NCBI GenBank assembly: GCA_964439935.1
Contig: CAYTPW010000015.1
Span: forward strand, 1 to 64,000
Length of the DNA: 64,000 nucleotides
Source: JABMQW01 sp964439935
Lineage (GTDB): Bacteria; Fidelibacterota; Marinisomatia; Marinisomatales; TCS56
Direction: 5' to 3'
Shown: in pieces, positions 17,447 to 26,457 of the stretch
How positions within the stretch are numbered: position 1 is the stretch's first letter
How the letters are laid out: each line of letters starts with the position of its first letter
Translations under genes and position numbers: made by a program
The notes under the pieces: model-generated
Seen by the model: only the letters and a program-made list of their open reading frames with translations
What the model was told of the DNA's origin: nothing
Databases searched by the model: none

Positions 17447-18763
17447 TTAACCCCGGGCAATCCACCGGACAATATTACGTAATTTTGGAGGTGTTCCCTG
17501 AAGGAGGATACCTACGCGAAAGATTCGTCCTCCGGCCCAGACACTGAATATGGCAAAAGCCAGAACGATCAGAACTCCAGCCCAGGGCTGCCAGGACGGG
17601 ATAGCCATCGGAGTACTCATCCGCAGGACCATCAGCATCGGTGTAAATGGTGGAAATAGACTTGCCCAGGTAGCAAAGGCACTGAGTGGTTCCTTCAAAA
17701 CCGGAAACATGATGAACATGGGGATCATAGAGGGTAGCATCACCGGCATGGTCAGATTTTGAGCATCTTTAGCATCATTACAGGCCGAACCGAAGGCGGC
17801 CAGGATTGATCCCATCATGGTGATGTGCAGGATCAGAAAAGTAAAGAACCAGGGCAGGACATCCAGCGGTATACGATCTTCCACGCCCAGTTTGGTTATT
17901 GCGAAGAGACCTACGATGACATAGACAATTGCCCCGGTTAAAGCTACACCCAGGCCACCAAGTACCTTGCCGATCATAAATTGAAATGGACGGACAGACC
18001 CCAAGATAACCTCAGCGATTCGCTGGGTTTTCTCTTCCATCACGGAATTCAGGAGTGGCACGGCACCCATCATTGTCATAATGAACATCAACATCATCAT
18101 GATCAACGGAGCCCCCAGCGCCTCCAGTTCACCAGTATGTTCCGCATCTTTGACCGCGCCGGTTTCATCATCCAGGGTTACCAGACCCATCCCTTCAACA
18201 TTGATCCAGTGAAACAGGTCGGTAACATCGGATTCCGCAATTCCGGCTTCTTCAAGGCGGTAGCGCCGCAGTCGGTCATTGATGGGTTGCCGCAACCAGC
18301 GCCGCAGGTCATCCATAGCTGTGTTTTCACCGTGGAAAGAGATCTGTGCCCGCTTCCGGTCTTCCCCGGGGTGAGCAACATCGGGACCGATTTCCAGGAA
18401 GGCGTATAATTCCTTATTACGTATTTTGTTCGATAACTCCAGGCGCTGGGCCAGCGGATCGTCCGGGTCAGGTTCGATTTCCTCCAGCAGATAAGCCGGT
18501 TGAATCTTCTTCCCTGTTTCTTGATCATAAACTGTTTTAGCGTTTCTTTCCTCAGCCAGGTTAATCATGTATTCAGCAATTATTCCGGAATGGTCAATCA
18601 CAGCAACCCGTTTATCAGTTGTATCGACCTGCCCTTCCAGAAAGGTTATAGCCAGAAAACTGCCGCTCATGAAGATGGGCGCGATGACCAGGCCAATGAT
18701 GAATCCTTTTGTCTTTACCGTTGCTATGTATTCACGCAGGGCGATTTTCAGAGCTTTAACCAT
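17447..18763 (-). CDS. ABC-2 type transporter permease, NatB-like
   Basis: 438 residues. It has an N-terminal membrane helix (KGFIIGLVIAPIFMSGSFLAI), a large extracytoplasmic domain of about 190 residues, then five or six helices from PLIMMMLMFIMTMMG to GVLIVLAFAIFSVWAG, the topology of NatB/ABC-2 membrane subunits. EEKTQRIAEVILGSVRPFQFMIGKVLGGLGVAL is the family coupling-helix region. A GAGGAG ribosome site lies within the upstream ATPase gene, and the two genes overlap by 8 bp (18756-18763). Relatives export sodium ions or small molecules; the substrate here is unknown. Confidence 0.9.
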   Translation of the reverse strand: MVKALKIALREYIATVKTKGFIIGLVIAPIFMSGSFLAITFLEGQVDTTDKRVAVIDHSGIIAEYMINLAEERNAKTVYDQETGKKIQPAYLLEEIEPDPDDPLAQRLELSNKIRNKELYAFLEIGPDVAHPGEDRKRAQISFHGENTAMDDLRRWLRQPINDRLRRYRLEEAGIAESDVTDLFHWINVEGMGLVTLDDETGAVKDAEHTGELEALGAPLIMMMLMFIMTMMGAVPLLNSVMEEKTQRIAEVILGSVRPFQFMIGKVLGGLGVALTGAIVYVIVGLFAITKLGVEDRIPLDVLPWFFTFLILHITMMGSILAAFGSACNDAKDAQNLTMPVMLPSMIPMFIMFPVLKEPLSAFATWASLFPPFTPMLMVLRMSTPMAIPSWQPWAGVLIVLAFAIFSVWAGGRIFRVGILLQGTPPKLRNIVRWIARG

Positions 18764-19667
18764 AATTAAGCTCCTCAGCCTCTGGGCCAGCTATTCGAAT
18801 GAAAATATCATGCAATGATGGCCGGACTGTTTCGAAGCTGGTTATCCGGGTCTGCCTGATAATCTCCGTCAGAACATCCTGTGGATCTGTCCCCGGAGAC
18901 ATGCGCAATTCTTTCATCCGGCCGTAATTATTGACTTTTTCCACCCCGTTTATGCCGTTCAATAGTGGCTGATCATCTTCCATGCGAATCCGGATTGTAT
19001 CATTGCCGTACTTGTCTTGAATGCTGTTTAACGTACCATCCAAAACCTTTTTTCCTTTGAAGATCATAAAGATAAAATCACACATTTTTTCTGCTACGGC
19101 CATATCATGTGTCGAAAAAATCACCGTGGTTCCCTGGGTCTGCAATTCCAAAATAGCATCTTTCAGAATATCCATATTGACCGGGTCCAGTCCGCTGAAA
19201 GGCTCATCCAGGATTACCAGTTCGGGTTTGGCTACAATGGTAGCAATGAATTGAGCCTTCTGGCTCATCCCTTTACTAAGGGTCTGTACTTTTTTATCAG
19301 CCCACTCCGCCAGGTCCAGCCGTTCCAGCCAGTTGTCCACTTCCTGGGCCACGTTGCTGCCGTTTTTAAGGTCACCATAAAATCGCAGGACTTCCCGCAC
19401 CTTCATGGTCTTATATAATCCCCGCTCTTCAGGTAGATAACCGATGCGATCTGAAGAAGCACCGTGAATTTCATCTCCGAATACGCGAATTTCTCCACTG
19501 TCCGGATAATAAATATTCATAATCATACGCAGGGTGGTAGTCTTACCAGATCCATTTGGTCCGATGAAACCATAGATACTGCCCTGGGGGACATTCAGTG
19601 ATAAATCGTTTACGGCGGTGACCCGGCCGAATGATTTGGTAACACTATCAAGTATAACGGTATTCAT
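18756..19667 (-). CDS. ABC transporter ATP-binding protein, NatA-like
   Basis: 303 residues. Walker A GPNGSGKTTT, Q-loop region YLPEERGLY, signature LSKGMSQKAQ (a variant of LSGGQ, as in NatA-type ATPases), Walker B LVILDEPFSGLDP and the switch His in STHDM. The last 75 residues form a C-terminal extension typical of this subfamily. It drives the permease encoded next to it, with which it overlaps by 8 bp. The ATG start is preceded by a weak TGGAAAC site. Confidence 0.95.
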   Translation of the reverse strand: MNTVILDSVTKSFGRVTAVNDLSLNVPQGSIYGFIGPNGSGKTTTLRMIMNIYYPDSGEIRVFGDEIHGASSDRIGYLPEERGLYKTMKVREVLRFYGDLKNGSNVAQEVDNWLERLDLAEWADKKVQTLSKGMSQKAQFIATIVAKPELVILDEPFSGLDPVNMDILKDAILELQTQGTTVIFSTHDMAVAEKMCDFIFMIFKGKKVLDGTLNSIQDKYGNDTIRIRMEDDQPLLNGINGVEKVNNYGRMKELRMSPGTDPQDVLTEIIRQTRITSFETVRPSLHDIFIRIAGPEAEELNYG

Positions 19668-19834
19668 TTGTTTCCATTTTAGATTATTTCAAGCGGGAAA
19701 TTAATATTTTTTATGAACCAACAATGAAAAAATGTTGTCGATATTCAGGAAAATATAGACCTGTCATCCACATCGATCACTCTAATTTGTTTGATATCTG
19801 CAGGTGACCTGAATGGAAATACGGCCGTACCAAT

Positions 19835-19864
19835 AAAAAAGCCACCCAATATGAGTGGCTTTTC
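19835..19864 (-). terminator. Rho-independent terminator after trpB
   Basis: AGCCAC (19840-19845) and GTGGCT (19855-19860) form a stem, extended by flanking A/T pairs, with a 9-nt loop. On the minus strand it ends in six T (19840-19835). It lies about 25 bp beyond the trpB stop and separates it from the ABC operon. Confidence 0.65.
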
Positions 19865-19888
19865 AGGGTATTGTTTATTCGTCTGTAA

Positions 19889-21253
19889 TCAACCTATTAA
19901 CGGAAGACCATTTAACTTAGTCAGACTTTCCTGCAGTGTTGCGTTTTCAAGAGCATGGTCAGCTAAGTTCCCGGCCAGATAATTGGTGTAGGCCGACATA
20001 TCAAAATAGCCATGGCCCGAAAGGTTGAACAGGATCGTTTTTTCCTTTCCTTCTTCCTTGGCCTGCAGGGCTTGAAGTACAGCACCATGGATCGCATGAC
20101 CGGATTCCGGGGCTGGTATTATGCCTTCACTGCGGGTAAACTTGATTGCTGAATCAAAGACTTCCAGCTGTGGATATGCCTTAGCCCGGATCAAGCCGTC
20201 TTTCACAAGTTGACACAAAAGGGGTGCATCACCATGATAACGCAGTCCGCCGGCGTGAATCGCCTCGGGGATGAAATTATGTCCCAGGGTGTACATGGGG
20301 CTCAGCGGTGTCAGTTGGGCTGTATCTCCGAAATCGTAGCGGTACTCACCTTTGGTCAGGGTCGGACAGGAAGCCGGCTCAGTAGCCAGAAAATCGATTT
20401 CCCTGCCATTGATTTTATCCCGTAAGAAGGGGAAGGCCAACCCGCTGAAATTTGAACCGCCACCGACACAGCCAATGATTACATCGGGGTAATCGCCAGC
20501 GATTTCCATCTGTTTGACGGCTTCTTCGCCAACAATAGTCTGGTGTAACAGTACGTGATTCAGGACTGATCCCAGTGAATATCTGGTATCGGCTCGACCG
20601 GCGGCATCTTCCACTGCCTCGGAAATTGCGATTCCCAAACTTCCGGGAGTATCGGGAATTTCAGCCAGAATTTTACGGCCCGATTCAGTATCCGGGCTGG
20701 GACTGGCTACAATCGAAGCACCAAAAGTCTCAATCATCGCTTTCCGATACGGTTTTTGATCAAAGCTGATTTTGACCATATATACTTTTACCTGTAGCCC
20801 AAACAGTCCTCCGGCAAACGCTAATGAGCTGCCCCATTGACCGGCACCGGTCTCGGTCGCCAATCGTTTCACACCTTCCTGCTGACTGTAATAAGCCTGG
20901 GCTACGGAAGTATTCGGTTTATGACTGCCGGTAGGACTCACGCCCTCATATTTATAATAGATCTTTGCCGGTGTGGCGAGTGCTTTTTCCAGGCGATACG
21001 CCCGAACGAGGGGTGACGGCCTCCAGAGAGTTAGCGCTTCCAGCACCGGTTCCGGGATTGGGATATAGCGTTCCTGGCTGACCTCTTGCATAATCAATGC
21101 CATGGGGAAAAGGGGTGCCAGGTCTTCTGGTCCGAGTGGTTTGAGCGTCCCGGGATGCAGAGTGGGCGGTGGTTGATGAGGCATGTCGGCGGCAATATTA
21201 TACCAGCTTCGTGGCATTTCATTTTCAGATAGGTAAATCTTGGTTTGTTGCAT
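19889..21253 (-). CDS. trpB: Tryptophan synthase beta chain, type 2 (TrpB2), stand-alone
   Basis: 454 residues, longer than TrpB1 (about 400), with the N-terminal extension of the TrpB2 group (YNIAADMP, PLGPEDLAPLFP, WRPSPLVRAYRLEK). The PLP lysine lies in GSHKPN; the phosphate-binding loop is CVGGGSNF, and ETGAGQWGSSLAFAGG covers the substrate site. It makes tryptophan from indole and serine. No trpA or other trp gene is nearby. An AAGGATTT site precedes the ATG. A Trp-codon-rich leader at 21366-21440 shows that the gene is probably controlled by tryptophan supply, which supports a real biosynthetic or salvage role. Confidence 0.95.
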   Translation of the reverse strand: MQQTKIYLSENEMPRSWYNIAADMPHQPPPTLHPGTLKPLGPEDLAPLFPMALIMQEVSQERYIPIPEPVLEALTLWRPSPLVRAYRLEKALATPAKIYYKYEGVSPTGSHKPNTSVAQAYYSQQEGVKRLATETGAGQWGSSLAFAGGLFGLQVKVYMVKISFDQKPYRKAMIETFGASIVASPSPDTESGRKILAEIPDTPGSLGIAISEAVEDAAGRADTRYSLGSVLNHVLLHQTIVGEEAVKQMEIAGDYPDVIIGCVGGGSNFSGLAFPFLRDKINGREIDFLATEPASCPTLTKGEYRYDFGDTAQLTPLSPMYTLGHNFIPEAIHAGGLRYHGDAPLLCQLVKDGLIRAKAYPQLEVFDSAIKFTRSEGIIPAPESGHAIHGAVLQALQAKEEGKEKTILFNLSGHGYFDMSAYTNYLAGNLADHALENATLQESLTKLNGLPLIG

Positions 21254-21340
21254 GATTTCAAAATCCTTAATTGGAGAAGTCCGATCGTAATTAACAGACC
21301 GGTTTCTCGGTTAATTATTGATTATTGGTATATAGATCGA

Positions 21341-21409
21341 TAATACGCCCGTGGGCGCTGAAAAATTAATTGGCCCGGGTGGGCCACCAGGTCCAGCCGT
21401 GAATGGCTG
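21341..21409 (-). promoter_or_regulatory. Stacked hairpins of the trpB leader (attenuator candidate)
   Basis: On the minus strand three GC-rich inverted repeats follow one another. CAGCC/GGCTG lies at 21409-21394. TGGCCC/GGGCCA lies at 21386-21371 with an ACCC loop; it includes the last Trp codon and is followed by ATTAATTTTT. CGCC/GGCG lies at 21357-21346. GGGC of the second repeat can instead pair with GCCC of the third. The arrangement fits ribosome-controlled attenuation, but which hairpin terminates is not settled. Confidence 0.65.
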
Positions 21410-21440
21410 ATATTTGAGCGGTATGATTCTTAGTGCTCAT
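21366..21440 (-). CDS. trpL: Tryptophan leader peptide, 24 residues
   Basis: ATG at 21440, stop TAA at 21366-21368. The peptide has 24 residues with tryptophan at 16, 18 and 19, in the local sequence GWTWWPT. Three Trp codons within four, in a 24-codon frame upstream of trpB, are the hallmark of a trp attenuation leader. There is no Shine-Dalgarno, but the promoter predicts a transcript starting only about 5 nt before the ATG, so leaderless initiation is likely, as known for trpL of Sinorhizobium. A stalled ribosome at the Trp codons would cover the TGGCCC/GGGCCA stem. The frame ends 112 nt before trpB. Confidence 0.82.
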   Translation of the reverse strand: MSTKNHTAQISAIHGWTWWPTRAN

Positions 21441-21451
21441 GGTGACGGCGA

Positions 21452-21479
21452 ATTTTAATCAAATATAGTTACTGTGCAA
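21452..21479 (-). promoter_or_regulatory. Promoter of the trpL-trpB unit
   Basis: On the minus strand TTGCAC (21479-21474) and TAAAAT (21457-21452) are separated by 16 bp. The predicted start, near 21445, lies only about 5 nt before the leader-peptide ATG. Confidence 0.6.
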
Positions 21480-21554
21480 TGATTTTATCAGTCGATTCGA
21501 TTTGCGTGGTTTTGGAAAATCTTTATACCAATTCTGGATTGTATCCTTAGATTG

Positions 21555-23246
21555 TTAGTTTTTCGCTAATTCTTCCGCCCGTAATTCCTTGCGCAACACT
21601 TTGCCCACTGCTGATTTAGGCAGATCATCCCTGAATTCGATCTTGATCGGCCATTTATACTTGGCCAGCTTGTCCTCACAGAAAGCCAGCAGTTCTTCTT
21701 CGGTTGCTGTTTCACCTTCCTTCAACACGATGAATAGCTTGGCGGATTCACCACGTTGGGGATGGGGAATACCAATAGTACAGGCTTCCATAACCTTGGG
21801 GTGCTCATAATAAACTTCGTCAATCTCCCGGGGATAGACGTTAAAGCCGCCCGAGATTATCATATCTTTTTTACGATCAACGATGAAGAAGTAGCCATCT
21901 TCATCCATTGTGGCAATATCGCCGGTAAACAGCCAGTTGTTGCGTAATGTGGCCGCCGTATCATCAGGCCGGTTCAAGTAACCCTGCATTACCTGGGGAC
22001 CCTTGATGATCAGTTCACCTGACTCGCCAACTGGTACGTCAGTTATTCCATCTTCGATATCGACAATCCGACATTCCGTATCAGATACGGGAATCCCAAC
22101 GCTGCCGATCTTCCTTTCGCCGCCAGCGAAAGGATTGATATGGGTGACAGGACATGATTCAGTCAGGCCAAATCCCTCCACGATCGTAGCGCCGGTGGTT
22201 TTTTCAAATTCCTGGATCACTTCCACCGGCAGGGGAGCGCTACCAGAGAAACAACCATTAATGCAGGTCATGTCGACCTTAGCTGCCTTGGGGTGATTGA
22301 GCAATCCGATATACATGGCCGGTACCATGGGCGCAAAAGTCGGTCGGAATTTCTGAATTGCTTCAATCAGTGAATCCGGCTGGGGCTTTGGAATCAGGAT
22401 CGTAGTCCAGCCCATATAGGCGGCGAAATTCATTACCGCTGTCAAACCAAAGACATGGAAAAATGGCAGGGCACCAAGCATTGTTTCTTCACCTTTATTG
22501 AAGGTGGGGAACCAGGCGGCAATCTGCTGAACCTGCTTGCTCATGTTACCGTGTGTCAGGATAACGCCCTTGGAAACACCGGTCGTTCCGCCGGTATACT
22601 GGTAGTTGAGCGGGTCATCAAATGAGATTTCCGTTGTGCTTGCCAGGGGCTGGTTGGCTTCAATTATAGATTTCCATTTAAAGACATTGTCGGCCGGTTT
22701 TACATCAGCCGCCAGCTTTTTCTTTTTGGCAACCAGCGGGAATAGCAGGCTTTTAGGAAACGGCAGGTAATCGCCGATCGAGGTGTAAATGATCTGCTTG
22801 ATACCGGTTTTCGGTCGCAGATCGATCATCCGGTTGGCCAGCAAATCAAGGGTGATCAGCACCTTGGAACCGGAATCATTAAACTGGTGCTCCAGCTCCC
22901 GGTCGGAATACAGCGGATTATTCATGACTGTCACAGCGCCCAGCTTCATGATGGCGTAATAGGCAGCCATACAGGGTATAAGGTTAGGGAGAACAATAGC
23001 TACACTATCACCTTTTTTAACGCCGAAGGAGGCCAGCGCAGCCGCCATCCGGTTGACCATATTGTCTAATTCTTTGAAGCTGATTTTGTAACCCTGGAAT
23101 ACCAGGGCGATATGATCAGGAAAATCCCGGACGGTTCGGCTGAAAAACTCCGGTAAAGTAACATCTTCATATTTAATATTTTCTGATACACCGGGCTCGT
23201 AATTGGATAGCCATGGCTTGGTGCCATAATTTGATTTTGTGCTCAT
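21555..23246 (-). CDS. fadD: Long-chain fatty-acid--CoA ligase (AMP-forming)
   Basis: 563 residues of the ANL superfamily. The P-loop reads YTGGTTGVSKGVILTHGN, the A5 motif GFGLTES, and the A7-A8 region LFTGDIATMDEDGYFFIVDRKKDMI with a hinge Asp. The catalytic lysine of motif A10 lies in LPKSAVGKVLRKEL. It activates fatty acids with ATP and CoA at the inner face of the membrane. A GGAGGGG ribosome site precedes the ATG. An imperfect palindrome 27-59 bp upstream (23273-23305) could be an operator. No other beta-oxidation gene is adjacent, so the exact chain-length preference is open. Confidence 0.92.
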   Translation of the reverse strand: MSTKSNYGTKPWLSNYEPGVSENIKYEDVTLPEFFSRTVRDFPDHIALVFQGYKISFKELDNMVNRMAAALASFGVKKGDSVAIVLPNLIPCMAAYYAIMKLGAVTVMNNPLYSDRELEHQFNDSGSKVLITLDLLANRMIDLRPKTGIKQIIYTSIGDYLPFPKSLLFPLVAKKKKLAADVKPADNVFKWKSIIEANQPLASTTEISFDDPLNYQYTGGTTGVSKGVILTHGNMSKQVQQIAAWFPTFNKGEETMLGALPFFHVFGLTAVMNFAAYMGWTTILIPKPQPDSLIEAIQKFRPTFAPMVPAMYIGLLNHPKAAKVDMTCINGCFSGSAPLPVEVIQEFEKTTGATIVEGFGLTESCPVTHINPFAGGERKIGSVGIPVSDTECRIVDIEDGITDVPVGESGELIIKGPQVMQGYLNRPDDTAATLRNNWLFTGDIATMDEDGYFFIVDRKKDMIISGGFNVYPREIDEVYYEHPKVMEACTIGIPHPQRGESAKLFIVLKEGETATEEELLAFCEDKLAKYKWPIKIEFRDDLPKSAVGKVLRKELRAEELAKN

Positions 23247-23272
23247 TGGTCCCCTCCGAGCAATTTAAGTTA

Positions 23273-23305
23273 ATGATCGATTACTGCAGTTAAGTAATTG
23301 ATTAG
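23273..23305. promoter_or_regulatory. Imperfect palindrome upstream of the acyl-CoA ligase gene
   Basis: ATGATCGATTACT (23273-23285) and AGTAATTGATTAG (23293-23305) match at 10 of 13 positions as an inverted repeat with a 7-bp centre. It lies 27-59 bp before the ligase ATG. Operator function is a guess from position. Confidence 0.3.
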
Positions 23306-23532
23306 TCTAACTGTGCATATGAAAATTTACAACAATATTTTTTCGAGATTACAGGTTTAAGGTAGACTCTATTTACCGATTGATATTACCAGGCAACTTT
23401 TTTTAAAATGGAACGTCTAAAGCTCATTGCTTGTGAACAATAGGGATAAGTATTGCAATTTTTAAACTACCTTACATGGGATAAACTGTACTTTATTCCA
23501 TTTAATAATAAACCCCAAACTTTGAGAGTCCT

Positions 23533-25059
23533 ATGTCAGATATTACACGTCGAGAATTTGTTAAAGTGACAGGTTCCGGGCTAGCTCTGGCCTCCATGTC
23601 CGGTATGCTACCGGGATTAATGGGATGCGCCAGTGGCAAGGAACTCCAGGCCGGTTATTTCTCCCGTTTTGGAATTGATTCAGAAACGATCCGCAAAATT
23701 CTGTCGGAAGCACTGGTGTATGGTGGCGAATATGCGGATGTTTTTTTCCAGCACTCGATCCGTAATTCGATCCGTCTGGAGGATCGGATTGTAAATTCTG
23801 CCAGTACCAGGGTTCAATTAGGAGTTGGAATTCGGGTCCTTAAAGGTGACCAGACCGGGTATTCATTCACGGAAGATCTAGATCTGGCCAGTATGCAGGC
23901 GGCAGCCCGCACAGCGGCTAATATTGCTTCCGGGACCAAGATTGTTCCCCCCCAGGAATATGAAGCGATGAATTTGCCGAATTATTACCCAGTCGAATTA
24001 TCATGGGAGGATGTCGGCATCGATAAACGGGTGGCGATCGTTAAATCCCTGGATGATGCGACCTTTGCCCAGGATGAACGGATCATCAAGAATTATGTCG
24101 GTTTACATGATACCGAAAAATATATCCTGACTGCCAATTCCGAAGGAAAGTTCAGTACCGATTACCAGCCCATGCTGCGGCTCATTGTTTACTGTACTGC
24201 TCAACAAGGCGATCAGCGTGAATCAAATTATTTTGATTATTCCGCCCGGGATGACTTTAATTTTCTGACTCCTGAGCGATTGGAGCGGATGCCCCGGGAA
24301 GCCGTCAAAAGAACCATCAGTTTGTTTGATGCCCAGCCGGCACCGGCCGGTGAATTGCCGGTAGTCTTAACCGCGGGCAGTTCCGGAATCCTCTTACACG
24401 AAGCGATCGGTCACGGAATGGAAGCGGATTTCAATCGAATTGGTTCTTCCATTTATTCCGATAAACTTAATCAACCGATTGCCCAGGATTTTGTCAATAT
24501 CGTTGACAGTGGCCTGAATCTCAATGTGCGCGGATCGATAAATGTGGATGATGAATGCGGTGACACCAAGGAAACCATGCTGGTAGAGAATGGTGTTTTA
24601 CGGACTTACCTGCATGATCGGATTTCTGCCAAGCATTACGGTGTCGAACCAACTGGCAGCGGCCGCCGCGAATCATTCAAGTATTATCCAATGCCCAGAA
24701 TGCGTAACACTTATATGTTGAATGGCCCCCATACTTTTGAAGAGATCATTGCCAGTGTCAAGTTTGGCATAATGGCTGATCAATTCACGAATGGTCAGGT
24801 CAATATCGGTCCGGGTGATTTCACGTTCTATGTGAAATCCGGATCACTGATCGAAGATGGTAAGATCACCGCCCCGATCAAAGATGTCAATATTATTGGT
24901 AATGGTCCCGAGGTACTGGAACGGGTTACCATGGTGGGCGATGATTTTGCCATGACCGAAGGGGGTTGGTCCTGTGGAAAAAATGGTCAGTCAATACCAG
25001 TCTCTATGGGTCTGCCAAGCGCGCTGGTCTCATCGATAACCGTTGGTGGAAAGGGGTAA
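23533..25059 (+). CDS. tldD: TldD-family metalloprotease with Tat signal and lipobox
   Basis: 508 residues. The zinc motif is HEAIGHGMEADF, with His289, Glu290 and His294. The partner-interface and C-terminal blocks, such as GGWSCGKNGQSIPV, carry the Cys ligand region. Unlike cytoplasmic E. coli TldD, it begins with a twin-arginine signal (TRREFVKVTGSGLALAS), followed by MGC at residues 35-37, which could be a lipobox. Export to the periplasm as a folded lipoprotein is inferred. TldD works with TldE to degrade unfolded peptides and mature some RiPPs. The partner gene follows after 3 bp. Confidence 0.92.
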   Translation: MSDITRREFVKVTGSGLALASMSGMLPGLMGCASGKELQAGYFSRFGIDSETIRKILSEALVYGGEYADVFFQHSIRNSIRLEDRIVNSASTRVQLGVGIRVLKGDQTGYSFTEDLDLASMQAAARTAANIASGTKIVPPQEYEAMNLPNYYPVELSWEDVGIDKRVAIVKSLDDATFAQDERIIKNYVGLHDTEKYILTANSEGKFSTDYQPMLRLIVYCTAQQGDQRESNYFDYSARDDFNFLTPERLERMPREAVKRTISLFDAQPAPAGELPVVLTAGSSGILLHEAIGHGMEADFNRIGSSIYSDKLNQPIAQDFVNIVDSGLNLNVRGSINVDDECGDTKETMLVENGVLRTYLHDRISAKHYGVEPTGSGRRESFKYYPMPRMRNTYMLNGPHTFEEIIASVKFGIMADQFTNGQVNIGPGDFTFYVKSGSLIEDGKITAPIKDVNIIGNGPEVLERVTMVGDDFAMTEGGWSCGKNGQSIPVSMGLPSALVSSITVGGKG

Positions 25060-25062
25060 ACG

Positions 25063-26376
25063 ATGGATAAAATTGAATTAGCCAACTGGACGCAGAATTA
25101 CGCCAAACAGCAGGGTGCTGACGATACTTCGATAGTGATCAGTAACCGCCGTTCGATCGATATCGAATACCGCGACAAGAATATCGATAAGCTGACCGAA
25201 TCGACCGAGAATTCGCTGTCAATCGAATTATTTGCCAATGGGAAATATTCCTCTCATCGCACCAATGACCTGCGGAAACCAGCCCTGGAAAAATTCGTAC
25301 AGAATGCTCTGGTCATGACCGGCTATCTGGGCGAAGATCCTTTTCAGGCCCTGCCGGATCCTGCCCTATATAAGGGACATCATAATGTCAATCTGGAGTT
25401 GTTTGATAGCGGTTACCACCAGGTCGAGACCAAGCAGCGGGTCGATAGCGCCAAGCGGATTTTCGATCGGATCCAGGGACAGGATGACCGGATCATATCG
25501 GTCACCTCCTATTTCAGCGATAGTCATTACGAGAATGTTCATCTGAAATCGAACGGGTTTGAAGGTTCCTACGAGAGCTCGACTTTCGGGGCTGGCGCAG
25601 AAGTATCCCTGGATGATGGCAGCGGTAAAAAACCCCAGAGTTGGCGTTATTACAGTGCCCGGCATCTGGGTGACCTGCCGAATCTGGACCAGATCGCAGA
25701 CGAAGCGTTGAAACGCACCCAGGACTCGGTGGGACAGACCAAGATCGAATCGGCAGCCATGCCGATGATCCTGCAGAATAACCAGGTTCGTGGATTGGTC
25801 GGACGTATCTGGGGTGCTCTGCGGGGTGGCAACCTCCAGCAGAAAAATTCCTTCCTGCTAGACAAGCTGGATACTAAGATTGCCTCTGACCTGTTCACGG
25901 TCATTGATGATCCGACGATCGTCCGTGGAATGGGCAGCCGTTATTACGATGGTGACGGCATCGCCGCCAAGGTCATGCCGATCTTCGAGGGCGGTGTACT
26001 GAAGAACTATTACATCGATGTTTACTACGGTCGTAAAATGGAGATGGCGCCCACCGCTGGCGGTTCATCCAATGTCACCTTTAAACTTGGACAACGCTCC
26101 GGTGAGGAGATTGAAAAAGACATCGATAGAGCTATCCTGGTGACCGGATTCCTGGGCGGCAACGCCAATAATACCACCGGCGATTTCTCGCTGGGTATTT
26201 CCGGCTGGCTGATCGAAAATGGTCAGCGCACCACCCCGATCAACGAGATGAATATCTCAGGCAATTTCTCAGACCTGCTCAATAAGCTGGTTGAGGTTGG
26301 CAATGATCCTTACCAATACTCATCCTGGCGGACGCCCACAATGGTGTTTGAAGGGGTCCAGTTCGCGGGACTGTAA
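25063..26376 (+). CDS. TldE/PmbA-like partner of TldD
   Basis: 437 residues of the TldD/PmbA fold without an HExxxH motif, as expected for the non-catalytic TldE half of the heterodimer. Family segments include YRDKNIDKLTESTENSLSIELF, YYDGDGIAAKVMPIFEGGVLKNYY, PTAGGSSNVTF and NTTGDFSLGISGWLIENG. It has no signal peptide or membrane segment. With only 3 bp between the genes, the two are surely cotranslated. If the TldD partner is exported by Tat, this subunit might travel with it. A strong terminator follows. Confidence 0.92.
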   Translation: MDKIELANWTQNYAKQQGADDTSIVISNRRSIDIEYRDKNIDKLTESTENSLSIELFANGKYSSHRTNDLRKPALEKFVQNALVMTGYLGEDPFQALPDPALYKGHHNVNLELFDSGYHQVETKQRVDSAKRIFDRIQGQDDRIISVTSYFSDSHYENVHLKSNGFEGSYESSTFGAGAEVSLDDGSGKKPQSWRYYSARHLGDLPNLDQIADEALKRTQDSVGQTKIESAAMPMILQNNQVRGLVGRIWGALRGGNLQQKNSFLLDKLDTKIASDLFTVIDDPTIVRGMGSRYYDGDGIAAKVMPIFEGGVLKNYYIDVYYGRKMEMAPTAGGSSNVTFKLGQRSGEEIEKDIDRAILVTGFLGGNANNTTGDFSLGISGWLIENGQRTTPINEMNISGNFSDLLNKLVEVGNDPYQYSSWRTPTMVFEGVQFAGL

Positions 26377-26399
26377 ATCACATTATTTGCTAAAAACAA

Positions 26400-26427
26400 A
26401 AGGGCAGCCATTGGGCTGCCCTTTTTG
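26400..26427 (+). terminator. Rho-independent terminator after tldD-tldE
   Basis: A 10-bp perfect stem, AAGGGCAGCC (26400-26409) and GGCTGCCCTT (26414-26423), with an ATTG loop and a T-run. It is A-rich upstream, so it can also act on the minus strand, after the amino-acid permease gene. Confidence 0.85.
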
Positions 26428-26457
26428 CTATTTGGAAGCTATCAACCAATTTCAGCA

